From Gibbula magus (lineage: Eukaryota > Mollusca > Gastropoda > Trochida > Trochidae), in assembly GCA_936450465.1 (NCBI GenBank), contig OW388293.1, positions 82,916,134 through 82,980,133 of the forward strand: 64,000 nucleotides of DNA, read 5' to 3'. Below the pieces are notes generated by a model. The model had not been told where the DNA came from. It worked only from the letters and a program-made list of their open reading frames with translations, and did no database searches. The position numbers were made by a program, and so were the translations under genes. Positions 27,051-40,400 of the stretch are shown piece after piece (within the stretch, counting starts at the first letter, position 1; each line of letters opens with the position of its first letter).

Positions 27051-29600
27051 TGACATCAGATTTTAGTATGTTTTGACGGTCTTTTTGACAGAGAAATGTG
27101 GAACCATGGGAAACTCACTGTATGTATGTATTTCTAATGTTCTCTGAAAATGTTTGACATCCCTTCTGACACATACCGTAATCAACGCCATTGAGAAAGT
27201 CATAATACAATTTGTCCGTATTTCACGAAAAAGAGCTCGACTCTATATAGAGACTACAAATGACAACTTTTAAGGACTAATGATCCAGTTTCTTTTATCA
27301 AAGTTCGCTTGGTATAACAGGTTATTCGATAAAATAATTCTTGATTCATTTTTTCAAAAAAATGCGGATGAACTTTATTTTTTAAAGATTTGTTTACGTC
27401 AGGTTTAGAAGCTTGCTTCCTTTAAAAGAACGTTGTTGACATTCTTTCAATTTGGAAATCTCAAGCTATCAATTCATTAGACATGTCAATACATATTTAA
27501 ACTTGAAGGAGTTTCATAACTACCATTTCCTCTGTATGACCTATTTTCAGTTGATCACAAGGCTGTCGGTGCTTTGTACTGTCATATGAAGTGCCGTGCA
27601 GTTTTTATACCAGATGGGTTATCGGCTTAAGCTGACAAGATTTTGGAACTGACAGTTCCTTGCGAAACACTGAAACATTTCTTGTAACATTTGTGTTGAC
27701 ATCATAAATAAGAGATGGTTTTATTTTTAAATTTTACTTGTTAATTTAAGCTAGATATTGTACATCAAATTATTCTCACGAGAAGTATTTTTCCAATTGT
27801 TGTATCTAATTAGGAAACAATAAGTTAATTTTGAGTCACCAAATTTAAGGGCTAGTGACTCAACCATGTGATGTCGAAATTTGCTTCTTTGTTTATTTCA
27901 TTTCAGCTTGATACCAAGAATGATTGAAAGTACTCCATAACACACTAGAATATTTTAGATTAATAGGTTTCAAATAGACCCATTTGAGGGAACATTTTTA
28001 AGTTTACCTTCTAGTTGTTTTTTTAAATATGTTGGCTAACAACATCCAATTGAAATAGCCTATTAGGTAATTAATTAAGTTCACAAGTGCCAATTGAATC
28101 GTGTGTCACAACTGACTTGACTTTTGTCTTTCCTACAGATCATAGACATCAGATTTAAGCAGTTAATAATGTATTCCAACAATTAACATCACAGCACAGT
28201 AGACCTATAATCATTTCAGAATATACCTAATCCTTCAGTTTAATCATATTCATAAAATATCATGCTCCATAGGCCTAATCTCATTACATGTTGTTGAAGG
28301 AAAAAACATCATGTAACTTGACAACTAACTTGAAAACAAGAGAATTACTGTAATGCGTATTTGCAAAGTGATGCATCATCAACTGGACAAGAATCTTCTT
28401 AGTCTCAATGATTAGTTTTACTTTTAATCTCTGGATAACAAAACATTGCCTAATCACTGAGTGGAGTGATTAATCACTTTCATTACAGTTACATCAAAAA
28501 CATTAAAGAAATCGAAAATGACTTAATGGAGAAGATACAAAAACAAAAGTGTGACCACGCAATTGAATGATAAGAGATTAGAGACACTCCTCCCAGGGTA
28601 CCAATCTCTAAATTCATTTCAGATATAAACTCGTAGCTTGTAATATATTAGTTGCTCCATCTGAAGCATTTCAAACAAAACACGGTTTGCTTGCAGGAGT
28701 TGGGGATTTGAATATCCATGTTCCTAATGAGCATACCTTATAAGTGGTAAATAAGAACATGTCTAATATCAAAAGGGATGTTTATTTGGATTTTCTTTGT
28801 GGTACAATCCCTTTATAGATTAGGTTTAAGTCATTCTCATTTCCTCAGTATCTGACGGATGAAATACACTTTCTATGTTGCCAGAAAATAAATTAAAATA
28901 TTGTATAGAATATGCATGTTGAAATGTAACTATAAACACATTTATATACTTCTATCAAACAATAAGAACACAATTTCATATATCTGCATTGTACTGCTGC
29001 AAAAAACTTCAAACAACACCCCCAGTCGTTTACAAAACCATTATCAGAAAACCTTTTATGAGGGAGCAGTAGTGATGATTTGGATTCATAACCAACAAGG
29101 CGAAGTTTCTCTTTGAACAGGGAATGTGTGACATGCATAACTCAGTTTTTCAAATTCATCATATTCCTCAAAAGGTGTAGGATGGAAGTAAATAGATGGA
29201 CTTTGTTTAATGTGATCTCGTTTAGAAAAATGTCATGTGTCATTCTAGTCTTTGTGTCGATAACAAACGAACCAAAATTAATGTCCTGCATAATATCATG
29301 TTACAGTTTATATTGAATAGTTTGGCCGTTAACCTTTATCAAATGATTCATCAAAAACAGAAACTGACACCTGCAGCGATTATCCAACTGTTCGACTTCA
29401 TATCGAACTGTTGCACGCTGATTTACCTCTCACTACTATACGTCTTGGAAGTTGGGATATTAGTGAAATAGTTTCAGAATCAATTTGTACCATGGACCAT
29501 GGACTGCATTTTTTGTGTTTTGAGAATAATAGAAGACAAAGTCGTTGTGATAACTGATAACTGAACTCATAAAGATCTGGGAAGATACAGAACAATTGAA

Positions 29601-30249
29601 TATGTTAGTGGAACAATTAAAAGGAAATGACTTTGTAATATCAACTGTACATTTGTTAGAACGAAGTAAGTGTTGTCAAATCAGGCAAATGATATAGTTG
29701 TTTCAATGTTATGTTCAATTTATTGAAATGCCAGCACATTCAGTTTAGATTACTACCAGCTGTCGGACAGCTTTCAAATTTGCTATTTATTATTAAAGTT
29801 TATACAATATATTGTAAGACGGTAAATCATCTCATTACACGACCTGTTAGGCCGTTTCCATAGAAAACAGTTATCCGTATTGAAACTGTGACTTATATAT
29901 TGACAGTGGTTCGGAACTTTTCAGTGTGTTTTGAATTTTGAGAGTTTATACAGCCGGATGGTTGACCATTCTATCATTGTACCATGTTTAAAACTCTCCT
30001 CTGAGTTTTCAGTTATCGCTAAATCACTCAGATCACTTGAATCACCATTGAGCGACCATTTTAATTTGAACACATTAAAATTGTTGCATGCCTTAACCGA
30101 AAAATGTGCATTCGTTTTAGAACTCTTTTTATTGATTTAGGAGTATTATTTAGCCATAAGTAACACGTATTTACCTTTTCATGAGATCAGTTTTATAGAA
30201 AAACATGCTACAGTGCCTTTAAAAGAAATTCGGTATCGGTCCATTCAAC
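29601..30249. other. gene-free stretch; blocks shared with 32970-33330
   Basis: Bases 29780-29970 match about 33060-33325 in the same sense (landmarks ACAATATATTGT, CCATAGAAAAC, GATGGTTGACCATTC). The rest shows only short chance frames. Confidence 0.5.
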
Positions 30250-33200
30250 TGTTACTCGGTCGTTCGAGTTCAATGCTCAATAACTCGTTCATTACGTGAA
30301 TACTGTCTAAGAAATAACTCCAAATGAATAACATAAATTAGTTTCAAACATTATATATATGCCCACATCTCCACCTGAACAGACTTTAAGGTGTCAGAGT
30401 AAACCACACGGTCGCCAGTTCAGTGTGTTGTACAGAATGACATTGTGATGAACTGACAGAACTGGATGCAGGAATGACCGAAATATTCTATTTTGAAAGG
30501 GTGATTTGATAATCATTACTTACATCGTCTGTTCACGTTTCATGCTTCCTGTAATGGTAATCATCAATACAGATTCCCCTATTGATAAGTTCCTGTATAA
30601 TATGTACATTCAACGTAAGAATCAAATTAACAGAGAGCGTCAACTGACAACTTTTATGTCCTCGTAATTAGATTTCAAAGTAATGACATTGTATCTTACT
30701 TAAATTCACTGATATACGATTGGTTCCACAAGTAATAAACTATTTTTTATGTTTCCAGGAGTGAAGGGATGAATCCAAACGTTATTCTAGATCGATATTA
30801 TAACTTAGTGCACTTATCAGTATCCTTATCCAAACTTGAACTACATATATCTCCATATATGGACATTGTCTTCACTAAACATTAGTTATTACGACATGAA
30901 TAGCAGGTCAGAAATGTGATATTCCTGACACCTAATACATTATTTTGTTTGTTTTGAAGAGTTAATACCACAAAAAATCCCGCAATGTAGAAAAAGAACT
31001 CAATTTAAGATAACTGCTCCTGGGTGATCAAATCAGTAAGGCGTCAGTGTCATCTCCCGTACCTACATGTGCATACATTCTCCATGTAAAGACTAAGGAT
31101 AACTTTAACAATGACCTCAATTTACCTCGTAATTGGTCTAACATGTACCTTTAGACCGATAAATCAATGAACAATAGGTCATTCTAGGTGTAAAGACAAA
31201 GGTTATCAATATCAATTATCTCGATACTTCTTAAAAACTAGTCTAAATGTCACTGCAAATGTCCATACCAAAAATCTTTTTCAAAAGTGGAATATATGCA
31301 TTTCTTGAATAAAATTATCAGAATTATTTTTTTCATAAAATTGCATTTTCTCATATGAAAAAGAGTCTGAAATTTAGGATCAGGGTTTTATATGCAATTT
31401 CGCTGAGGAACATTAACTGATTTCTTTAGACTGTTGTCTTAAAATGACTCATTTAAGTCCTGATAAGTGTAGGTCTTTGAAGGGCATTTAGAAGTGGTAT
31501 ACATAAGAACAGGAACATTTTCTGGATAAGTGTAGTTGAAGGTGAACAGGCGCTATCGATAATATGGGGGAAATAAAAATGAATCATTGCAAGTGTGGTC
31601 AGGTTAAATGAGTCATATCCTCATGATAAAAATCGGATCATGGTCAATCAAATAAGACACTTTTGTTTTGCTTAAATATATCATCAGCATATATCACTCT
31701 TAACTGGACTTACTATATGTGATTACAAAACAGCCTTGCATTCACAATTTTGTTCTAAACACATCAGTACAAGAAATATTAATCTCTTGTGAATTCAAAG
31801 TCGGAGTTGGTAGTTCAAATCAATTAATTTTATTTTCATCTCTTTTTGCCTGTCTGCTGACATTATTCACTTTTCTCTTGAGCAACATAAAACTGAGTTT
31901 ACTTCATCTGTGTACACCTTCTTTATATTGATTAGTTACTGTTTTCCATCACGACACTTAAAAGAACTATTTGCTTCAAATCCTTTCTGCATTCAATGTT
32001 ACACCAACTCTCAGGTGCAATAACTTTGAAAGAATTTCCCTTGAAAGAGTTTAGGTGGTGTGGAGAAAACATCCGCTCTGATATTTAAACTTCAATAAAA
32101 TGAATAACTTAACGTGAATCATGGTTGTGAGCGTTTATGTCAACTCCTTAGATATTTTGTATGTAACAAAAACGTGTGCCCTTTATATTTATTGTTACAA
32201 TTAAATGTTATACTCTGTGGCTTGAACAAGTTCTTAAATGTTTTTAACTTGCTGCAATCAATAGTTTATAAGGCAAAAGTATTAGAACATGACATGACCA
32301 ACCTTTACATGAATGATATTTCCTCAGATGAAAAACACCACAGACATTTCACTTTGTCATGAAATGTCTCAGAATAAAGTGTAACTGATTTAACTATGTG
32401 ACAACAAAATGTCACACGTTGACTTGGATAAAATTAAACTTGCTTTAAATCATCTAAAAACTAACTTTAATTTGTCATCTTATATGACATTTGAGAAAAC
32501 CAAATAAATTAAGATTTTTTAGTTGAAGTACTGTTTCTTCATTACAATAAGATCGATTATTACTTCATAATCATCTTAATATAATATCGGTTTTGCAGGG
32601 ATAATCTCAATGCGCTTGGTTAAAGGGAAAATAGTACTTTTTGTAAATTAACAATTCTATGATATTGAACAGAATAGAACAAACTTTTAAGGACTATTTT
32701 TGAAAATGTATATATCATGTAATATATATATCACCAAATGGACAGGAAGTGTGTATCGAATCTTCTAAGTCTCCTTGATTAGTTTTACTTCTGTTCTATG
32801 GATGACAAAGCAATGACTAATCAATGAGTGGAACCAAGATGATACATTAATTTCATTACAGTTATATCAAAAACTTTAAAGAAATTTAAAATGACTTAAC
32901 CGATTTACTAGAAATACAAAAGTGTGACCACGAAAATGAATCATAAAAGCCATCTTAAAGGTGAGAACTATTTTGTAAATGCACCATAGTTAATTGATTT
33001 GTTTAAACTCTTAAAAGTGTTGTACATTGTGTAGCACGTTTGATGCATATTATTTGTTCTTTGTTTTACATTTATTATAACAAGTTTGTACAATATATTG
33101 TTACATTACAGGGTATAACATCTCATTATATAATACGATACTTATAAGTTGTTCCATAGAAAACGGTACCGTTATCCGTATTGGAAGAAAATGGTGTGAC

Positions 33201-33341
33201 ATATGACATATGAAGCAACAATTTTCTACTTTTGCAACTTTGTAATTTTGCAACTTATCGGCGTAAAAGCTATATTTGTCATTCTCATTCGATCTTGAGA
33301 TTTAAGACAGCGAGATGGTTGACCATTCCATTATTAATGGG

Positions 33342-33790
33342 TCTTGCAAAAAGATACCTTCCACCACTAGATCTAATTACATACCATACCTCATAAAGTA
33401 AAACTGCACAGATGTTGATCGATGATGGAGATGGATACCATGAAAGATCCCTACACCCATTATGCACAAAATTGTTTCCATGGAAACAAGAACTAATATA
33501 AGAATCCGACTAACCTAAGCAGCAAAAGGCACCACACCCTCACTAGGTCTTACCACATACCAAGTTTCGTAAAAACATACTGAATAGATTTGAGATAGAG
33601 GCACCAAGTTCAAATTGTTTCCATGGCAACCAGAAAAACCATAACAATCAGAATAACCTAAGTAAAAGGCACCACTAAACCATTAGATCTAATCGCAGAC
33701 CAAGTCCATTTTTAAAACAAATATTGAACGTTTTAGATATGGCAAGGAAACGAAAGCATTTCGATAGGACAGAAGGACGGAATTAACACA
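33342..33790. repeat. three degenerate ~150-bp tandem units with GGCACCAC and GTTTCCATGG
   Basis: Landmarks repeat in order: ACCACTAGATCTAATTACAT (near 33362), AAAGGCACCACACCCTCACT (near 33525) and AAAGGCACCACTAAACCATT (near 33667). Between them lie GTTTCCATGGAAAC and GTTTCCATGGCAAC. The run ends in GGACAGAAGGACGG, which suggests a decayed tandem-core element related in plan to the one at 56566-58088. Confidence 0.55.
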
Positions 33791-33991
33791 GTTAATTGTA
33801 GATATTGCATTGTAAATATAATCAAAGATTGATCAACAGCTCCAATGTATAAGGGTGTAACTCATATTGGTCTGAACAATTGTGTAAATCTGCTGGTGTG
33901 AAATAGTTTGATGGTTAATGTGATTGTTATAATAAGTTTATATTCATTCAAAAAAAGGATTAAGAACACGTCATCCAGTTAAGAAAAAAAA

Positions 33992-34441
33992 CCAGTCTGA
34001 TTAAAATCGACGGTTTTCCGTGGAATAAAAATTGCAAAATAGTGCATCTACCGGGATACGAACTCATATCTGTCGTAGGTTCCACGCCAAACCGTCTGAA
34101 TACAGCCCGTAGACTCGCGTGTTCGAGCGCAATTCAGGCAGCCAATCAAAATATGCCCAACAAATGCTTTCGGTGCGAGAAGCTAGGTGCAGATAACTCC
34201 AAACAGCTATCCTTTTGTCTGTTCCGAATGCTTTCAAACCAGCGACCGTTTAAATACTATGATGTGATTGGTCAGCTGTTTGACTGGGCTTTGGCTGCGC
34301 TGAACTGGTTCGGAACACACGCCTTTACGGGATGTTGTCAGACCTTGTGGCGAGGAATCTACAGAACCTGTTCGTATCCCGGTAGATATATTATTATGCA
34401 AATTTTATTCCTCGAAACAAGGTCGATTTTAATCAGACTGG
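33992..34441. mobile_element. 450-bp terminal-inverted-repeat element (MITE, hAT-like target duplication)
   Basis: The ends are perfect 20-bp inverted copies, CCAGTCTGATTAAAATCGAC and its complement, and similarity continues to about 75 bp, including ATCTACCGGGATACGAAC. The flanks are GAAAAAAAA and GAAAAAAAC, fitting an 8-bp target duplication. R copy g has the undisturbed site at about 40305-40345 (CACGTCATCCAGCTTAGAAC then AAACCTCCCCAGATG), which proves a discrete insertion. Eight-bp duplications are typical of hAT-type transposases, but the class is inferred. A 156-codon frame across it (34042-34512) is not a gene. Confidence 0.88.
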
Positions 34442-35536
34442 GAAAAAAACCTCCCCAGATGAAAAATATATTTATTCTCAATCCTTTTGCAACCTTGATG
34501 TCATGTAAATGATATCTTGTTTTCTCTTTAAACGCTAAAATAAATTCTTAATTGGATGTTATCTAAGAGAAAGTCTTTAGTCGGAGAGAAATAAGTAAAA
34601 CCGAATGGGCAGATACGCTGATAACAGAAAGGAAGTTATTGCAGACTATCAACTGACACGTCATTATGTCTTTGTGCATTAAACAGTTTAATCAAGTTTT
34701 AAAATTGGTATCTTATATCGTGCATTCATAAAGTATTGATTCTAAAGAAAAATCCGGAGAAACCGCTTTGTTCAACTGAATTTCAAACGATATATATAGA
34801 ATGTCAGATCTATGACATTGTCATAAATCAGATATAATTAATTAACTGTGGTAAAAAAAACGGGAAGGGTGACAGCTAATTAAAACGTTGCCTGAGAAAC
34901 TATACAAGATGTTTACCCTGTAGATAGAGACTGAGATGCCAGGATCGAGAGACTAAAGCAAATCGGATTTTTTAATCATGATAACACACTTGGGAACATT
35001 TCACACATCCATTGTGTTATTTGGGGTCACATGTGCCAAACATTATAAATTGTGTTATTTTATCGAGAAGTACTGACTTTTGCCGAAAATTGTCGTTTTG
35101 ATGATAGTCGACTGATTATACCGGCAATATAAAGGTAAACGTATTGATTTCTGAAAACCCGACAATGCACATAATGTGGCGCGCGTCAATTAGTCAAACG
35201 TAATTTTCGAAACTTATTTACAACAGACGAAAAGACAAATTTTGGTTGATGATGTTGAATAGGTCTTATAACTACTGTGCATGTATATGGGGCGTGTAGT
35301 TTCTGTAGTTTCATGCATAATGATGTTGCTCGATTTTAATTGGCAAGTAGTAAATATGATATATTCGACGATTGGGGATGAATATGCAAGTTGAGTGAAA
35401 TTGTTTCAGCTGAAATCAGCACATATCGTATGTTGGCACGTATTAAAGCGAAATATGTTTTTATGAAACACAATGGATGCATCTTTAAAGCTCTACTTGG
35501 ACGACAAATGAGAAAGTAAAGATATTATTTAGATCA

Positions 35537-36355
35537 TTTAAAGAGCCATCAAGGATGTTAGTGTTTCAATTTTTTGGAAAATATACTTATAACGTCATTC
35601 GCCAGAGAAATCTTTTATCTACAACATGGCATATGTTAAATAATTTTCGTGATGTATTGAAATTTGGTTTCAAACAGAAGTAACATTTCGACTAGCGCGC
35701 TAAGGGTATATGACGTCATATAAACAGAATCCCGGTTTTTGCGTAATACGTACTACACAAACAGTAAGCGCTTCCGAAGCGTGAAGGCTCGTCTGTAGCG
35801 CAAGTCGCCATAACAACCCATGTGCTGCACGTGCTGCACGTGTCTCTCTCACACATTACTGAATGTGACGATTGCTTTACAAACAATGTTTCTAAATGTC
35901 CTAAGAATATACAAATTATTTCCTGTTAACTGTACTTGTTATTGAGATAAGACAAGCAAATTATGACAAATTTTTACTCTCATTAATAATAAAATTCAAG
36001 AAAAATACCTAGTTGGGTAAAACAATTATTCCAATATCTGTAGCAAATACATAATTAACTGAAATAGTAAATAAATAACCGCCAAATAATTATATATTTC
36101 GATTTCTTTCATTGCTCATATTTTGTGTTATTCTTTCGTGTCTTTGCTTAGTGTGTGAGAGCTAGACCATAATGTTTTCCGCTTGAAAATAATAGACTGG
36201 ATCTATATTTAGACTGGAAAACACCTAATTAATGCAATTTCTCGGCTTATTTTAAGTTGAAAAAAATTGGGGAAAATTAAGTGTATTTATTTCATGGAAA
36301 CAGATTTTTGGAAAAATTTTGATATGTTAATCAACATCCTTGATGGCTCTTTAAA
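35537..36355. mobile_element. 819-bp element with 23-bp terminal inverted repeats
   Basis: The left end is TTTAAAGAGCCATCAAGG.. (35537-35559) and the right end its exact complement (36333-36355). TTAA lies at the very ends and could be the target duplication, as in piggyBac-like insertions, but the termini do not begin with CCC. The interior holds a CRE (ATGACGTCAT, near 35711), the palindrome CGCTTCCGAAGCG (35769) and two CTGCACGTG E-boxes (35820-35841). It has no open frame, so it is non-autonomous. Confidence 0.75.
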
Positions 36356-36920
36356 TCGTGCTGGTCAAGCAACCGTCCGTGTATCAATACGCAACACGTC
36401 GTCTCAGTAAATGTATGCAACTTTATTTGTTTACCAATTTGCTAATAAAAGAGGGTATATTATACATATAGAACATCACACATGTATATTTGGATCATTT
36501 GTATTGAACTCGAAACTGTCATGGAAGGCGAGGAACAACTGGTTCTTCCTTAATTGTTCCCCCGCTTCGATGACATCTTCTCATTCAATACAATATATCC
36601 AAATACAATTATCTGATTGATTATGACAGAGTTGAGTTTTATAATATAATTGGATTTATTCCACCAGTAACAGACAGTTATGTTATAGACACTAGGTCAA
36701 TCTGTGTTGTCACTGTAAAAAAAATGTTGTTAGTGTTGTTAATCGAGGAACTTAGGAGAGCAGTACAGCTTCCAACAAAACTATTTTATATACTTGATAT
36801 ATTAATCGATGCAATTTTGCTTCCATTGTAGAATAATTATTAATGGAAACAAGCATAAGCTTAATGCAAAAATAATGAATGCACAATGTTTAACAATAAA
36901 AATTTATTTTCACATGTACA

Positions 36921-37493
36921 CACGGGTTAATAATATATTTCAAAATGCTTTTTTATCATAAAGTATACAATAAAGTTGTGTAATATTAGAGCATATCAAC
37001 TGAATTAATGTCATATTTGTTAGCACACTAAACAAATAAAGCACAAATTACTTACTATCTCTTTTTCAATATAGAATTAGATGTACATAGATTGTGTTGA
37101 TTGTTGAGGTTGCATCTTCTGTAATTATTTTTTTAATTTGAGTCCTTACATATATAAACCTTGTCTACATCACGAGGATTTTTCTTGAAATAAATACCGT
37201 TCAAATAACATACAATATTGGTATGATGGAAAACACCACCACTGTACCTTACCCGCACTGGCAGGCGATGTTAGCAGCTACACACCATTCAGGGAACCGG
37301 GAATCGGAATATTTACTAACTTCACAGACCCGGGATGTGTCTGGGGGATTACTCTTTAGTTTAATAATCATGTAACTCTGTCACCCCGACTTCCATCCAT
37401 GCTTTTGCAAAATATTTCCAATACTTTACTTTATAACCCCCATTCGTAGTATAAATCTCAGCCTTAACTGGTTGCCACAATGGATGATATGGA
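36921..37493. other. stretch between R copies f and g; weak candidate exon
   Basis: Bases 37140-37440 are not matched elsewhere in the window. A 50-codon ATG frame (37223-37375) begins with an NTT glycosylation site and ends in a hydrophobic GGLLFSLIIM, with a possible donor CAT|GTAACT at its end. This could be a first exon of a membrane protein or chance. No second exon is recognised. Confidence 0.25.
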
Positions 37494-37640
37494 TAAAATA
37501 AAAAATAGAGCCATGAGTTCTGTAGCTCATCAGGGTTTCCTTGATTTAATATCTAAGATTGAATATCTACGTTATTGCAAGTGATACATTTACCAAATCT
37601 ACAATTTAGACTCTCCTTTGACCAAGGAGTCTCTCTTGAA
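37494..37640 (+). mobile_element. 5' fragment of the Helitron-type tandem-core element
   Basis: It shares the left end of the complete element at 56566 (AATAGAGCCATG, then TAGCTCATCAGG at 37523-37534) and runs into the first core unit (CTACAATTTAGA, GACCAAGGAGTCT), where it stops. It lacks the tandem array, microsatellite and 3' hairpin. Confidence 0.7.
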
Positions 37641-40222
37641 AGTTTACCAGTTCATTTTTAAAGGATTTCAAGAATACTGCGCTTTGTGATAGAAACTACA
37701 AAATAATGCATAACTTAACATGAATCATTGTTTTGAACGTTTATGACAACTCTTTAGATAACAATTTATATGTAACAAAAAAGTGTGACCTTTATATTGT
37801 TCTGACGATAAAATGTGATACCTTGTGGCTTGGAAAAGTTCTTTAATGTTTTTATCTTGTTGAAATCAATACTTTTAGATTCAAAGGCAAAGGTATTTGA
37901 ACATGACATGACATGACCAACCTTAACATGAATGATATTTTTTCAGATACAAATGCACCATTATTCAACCTCAGTGAATTGTTGGTATTGAAGTTAATAC
38001 GTTTTATCATTTTAGACACAATATACAATTGACATGTTAAATACCTGAAATTCATGTCGTCCCAGTTATTTCCATTTAATACCAACTCTCCTACACTGAA
38101 ATAACTTTTTGTTCTTAACACGTTTATAATTCCAAAATTCGTATGTGGGATACAGTTATAAAACAATGACGTAATTGAGGTCACTGATGTATGACTTTAC
38201 TTAATCATGTACACTTTTGAAGCTCGTCATATGTTGAGTTAGAGGTTAATATTTATAGAGTCCACATGACATAGAACAAAGACAACATTATGTTACAAAA
38301 TCATGTCAGCGATCCTTAAAGGTAACTTAAAAAAACTTTAAACTTAGTTCAATGATAAATAAGATAGTCTTTTGTTAAACTGTCACTTAATCTTACTTTT
38401 TGTGCTGCCAGTCTGTTTTGAATGATTAATGCTAAATCACAGGACAAAGAAAAACAGATTCTTAATAACAGAAAGATGGAACCATGCGAAACGAAAATGA
38501 AGGTCTAACGTGCTCTCACACATATAATAGTCAACATCAATTTCATGACGTCATCACGTTATAGAGAGACTGCTAATGACTCAGGGTCTTTATCAAAGCT
38601 CGCTTCGACTACGACATTATTAAATGAATGCGGGTGAATATGGATGAACATACCATTTCTACAGATTTGTTCATGTCGGTTTAGAGACACTCTGGTCTGC
38701 TTCCTGTTGAATATGAGGGAGGTAGATGGAGCATTAAAGGAACTACCAAACGGAAATTCTTTTGAATAAAAGGTTGTTGACATTCTTTCAATTTGCAAAT
38801 CTCAAGCTCTCAATTAATTACACGTGCCATTTCTGATTTAAACTTGAAAGACTTTTTTTAATACCAATCCTTTGGTATGACCTATTTTCATTGGATCATA
38901 AAGCTGTCCATTCTTCTTCTTCCGTCCTTTTGATGTTGATATTTTTTTTATATTTTTGTTTAATTCATGTCTGCCTGATACTCAAATATATTTACTTCAG
39001 AACACTCTATAACATTTAGCTTTTCAAGTTTCAAACAAACCCATTTGTTGAAATGTGCTACTTGGCTATGAGGTAATTAATTAAGTTTTAAAGTGTCATT
39101 TGAATCGCATGTTAAACTGACCAGACTCTATTTTTACTACAATTCACATACATCAGAGTTAAGTATTGAAAGAATTTATTCCACCATATCACATGGACTT
39201 TGACGTCATTTAAAAAATTTCAACTGATTTCAATACCACCAATTTTTTTATTTGGTGTTGAAACTCCAATATGATCAGAGTATAAAACAAAACATCTTAG
39301 AATGGTGAATTATTACCAGAACAATTTATATAATTTCATGTAGAATATAAATATTCAAACAAACAAACAAATACACAACCTCCCATCACACAATCGGAAC
39401 TCAATTTCATCTATCTGAATTGTACTACTGCAAAATCTATAATAAAAAATTCTCTCCGTTCGTTCAGAAAACTATTATTTAAACTTTCTTTCCGCAATTA
39501 CTGGACATACCTCCAACAACTCCCAATCGTTTACAAAACTGTTTTAAACTCATTTTATGAGGATCTTGGGAGTCTTATTGATGCGTGTAATTCAAAATCA
39601 TCACAGCGAGGGTTCTCTGAGACCAGGAAATGTCTGACATGCACAACTCAATTGTTCATACTAATCGTATTCCACGAAATGCGTAGGGGGGAATGAAGTA
39701 AAAGGACTAAGAACGTTCAAAGATATTAAAAAATAATCCACATGCTTACAATCTTGGTTGAACACATATAATCTCATATTGAAAAGTGTCAATGACATTG
39801 TAGCCTATGTGTTGATAATAACCGAACCAAAACTCATTTTCTGCATAATATCAGGTGACACATAAATGGTATAGTAACAGTTTATATTGAATAGTTTAGT
39901 CGTTAACCTTTATCAAATGTTTCATCAAAAACAGGAACTGATGCCTGCACTGATTATCCAACCAACTGTTAAGCAAAAGAGACTTGTCGGTTGTTACAGC
40001 TCACAGATCTGTAAAATCTCGACTTCAAGTATTGTTATTACTCAGCAGTACATTGACCTGCACAACGGCTGATTTACCTCTCACACATATAAGTCTTTGA
40101 AGTTGGGATATCAGTGAAATAGTTTCGGAATCAAGTTGCACAATGGATTGCAGTTATCTCTTAAATGCTTTGAAAGTAATTGATGAGAGATGAGTAACTG
40201 ATAACTGAACTAATAAAGGGTA

Positions 40223-40245
40223 GGGGGGGGGGGGGGGGGGGGGGG
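40223..40245 (+). repeat. poly-G run
   Basis: Twenty-three uninterrupted G residues preceded by GGGTA, at a junction where copy g departs from copy i. It can form a G-quadruplex, and its length may be unreliable in assembly. Confidence 0.9.
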
Positions 40246-40400
40246 TGCAAAATATCATCTATCCATTTACAACCCTGATGACATGTAAATGATATCATGT
40301 TTTCAGAACACGTCATCCAGCTTAGAACAAACCTCCCCAGATGCAAAATGTCATCTATCCATTTACAACCCTGATGACATGTAAATGATATCATGTTTTC
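40246..40400. repeat. 95-bp direct duplication
   Basis: TGCAAAATATCATCTATCC and the next 40 bp recur at 40341-40399 with one or two changes. The unit between includes the empty site of the 450-bp element. This is a local tandem duplication adjoining the poly-G run. Confidence 0.85.

Larger units (their letters stand above)
24150..29600 (+). repeat. R repeat copy e (plus strand)
   Basis: Blocks shared with the other plus copies: 24150-24420 with 30250-30600; 25010-25800 with 31400-32540; 27290-28050 with 38570-39100 and 51000-51600; 28150-28580 with 51700-52080 and 32690-32950; 29130-29580 with 39640-40200 and 53370-53950. Inverted matches lie in copies a, b and c. A separate repeat interrupts it at 26545-27050. 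No gene is established; a weak candidate exon lies at 24487-24723. Confidence 0.65.
30250..36920 (+). repeat. R repeat copy f (plus strand)
   Basis: Blocks collinear with copy e (30250-30600, 31400-32540, 32690-32960) are followed by 34500-34850, which matches 40480-40850 of copy g. The tail at about 36600-36920 is the inverse of 44270-44660. Interruptions are the tandem repeat at 33342, the terminal-inverted-repeat element at 33992 and the element at 35537. No gene is seen. Confidence 0.6.

Noticed and set aside
34042..34512. 156-codon frame, the longest ATG-to-stop frame in the repeat region
   Set aside because: It lies almost wholly inside the 450-bp terminal-inverted-repeat element and runs through its right end; no domain is recognised.
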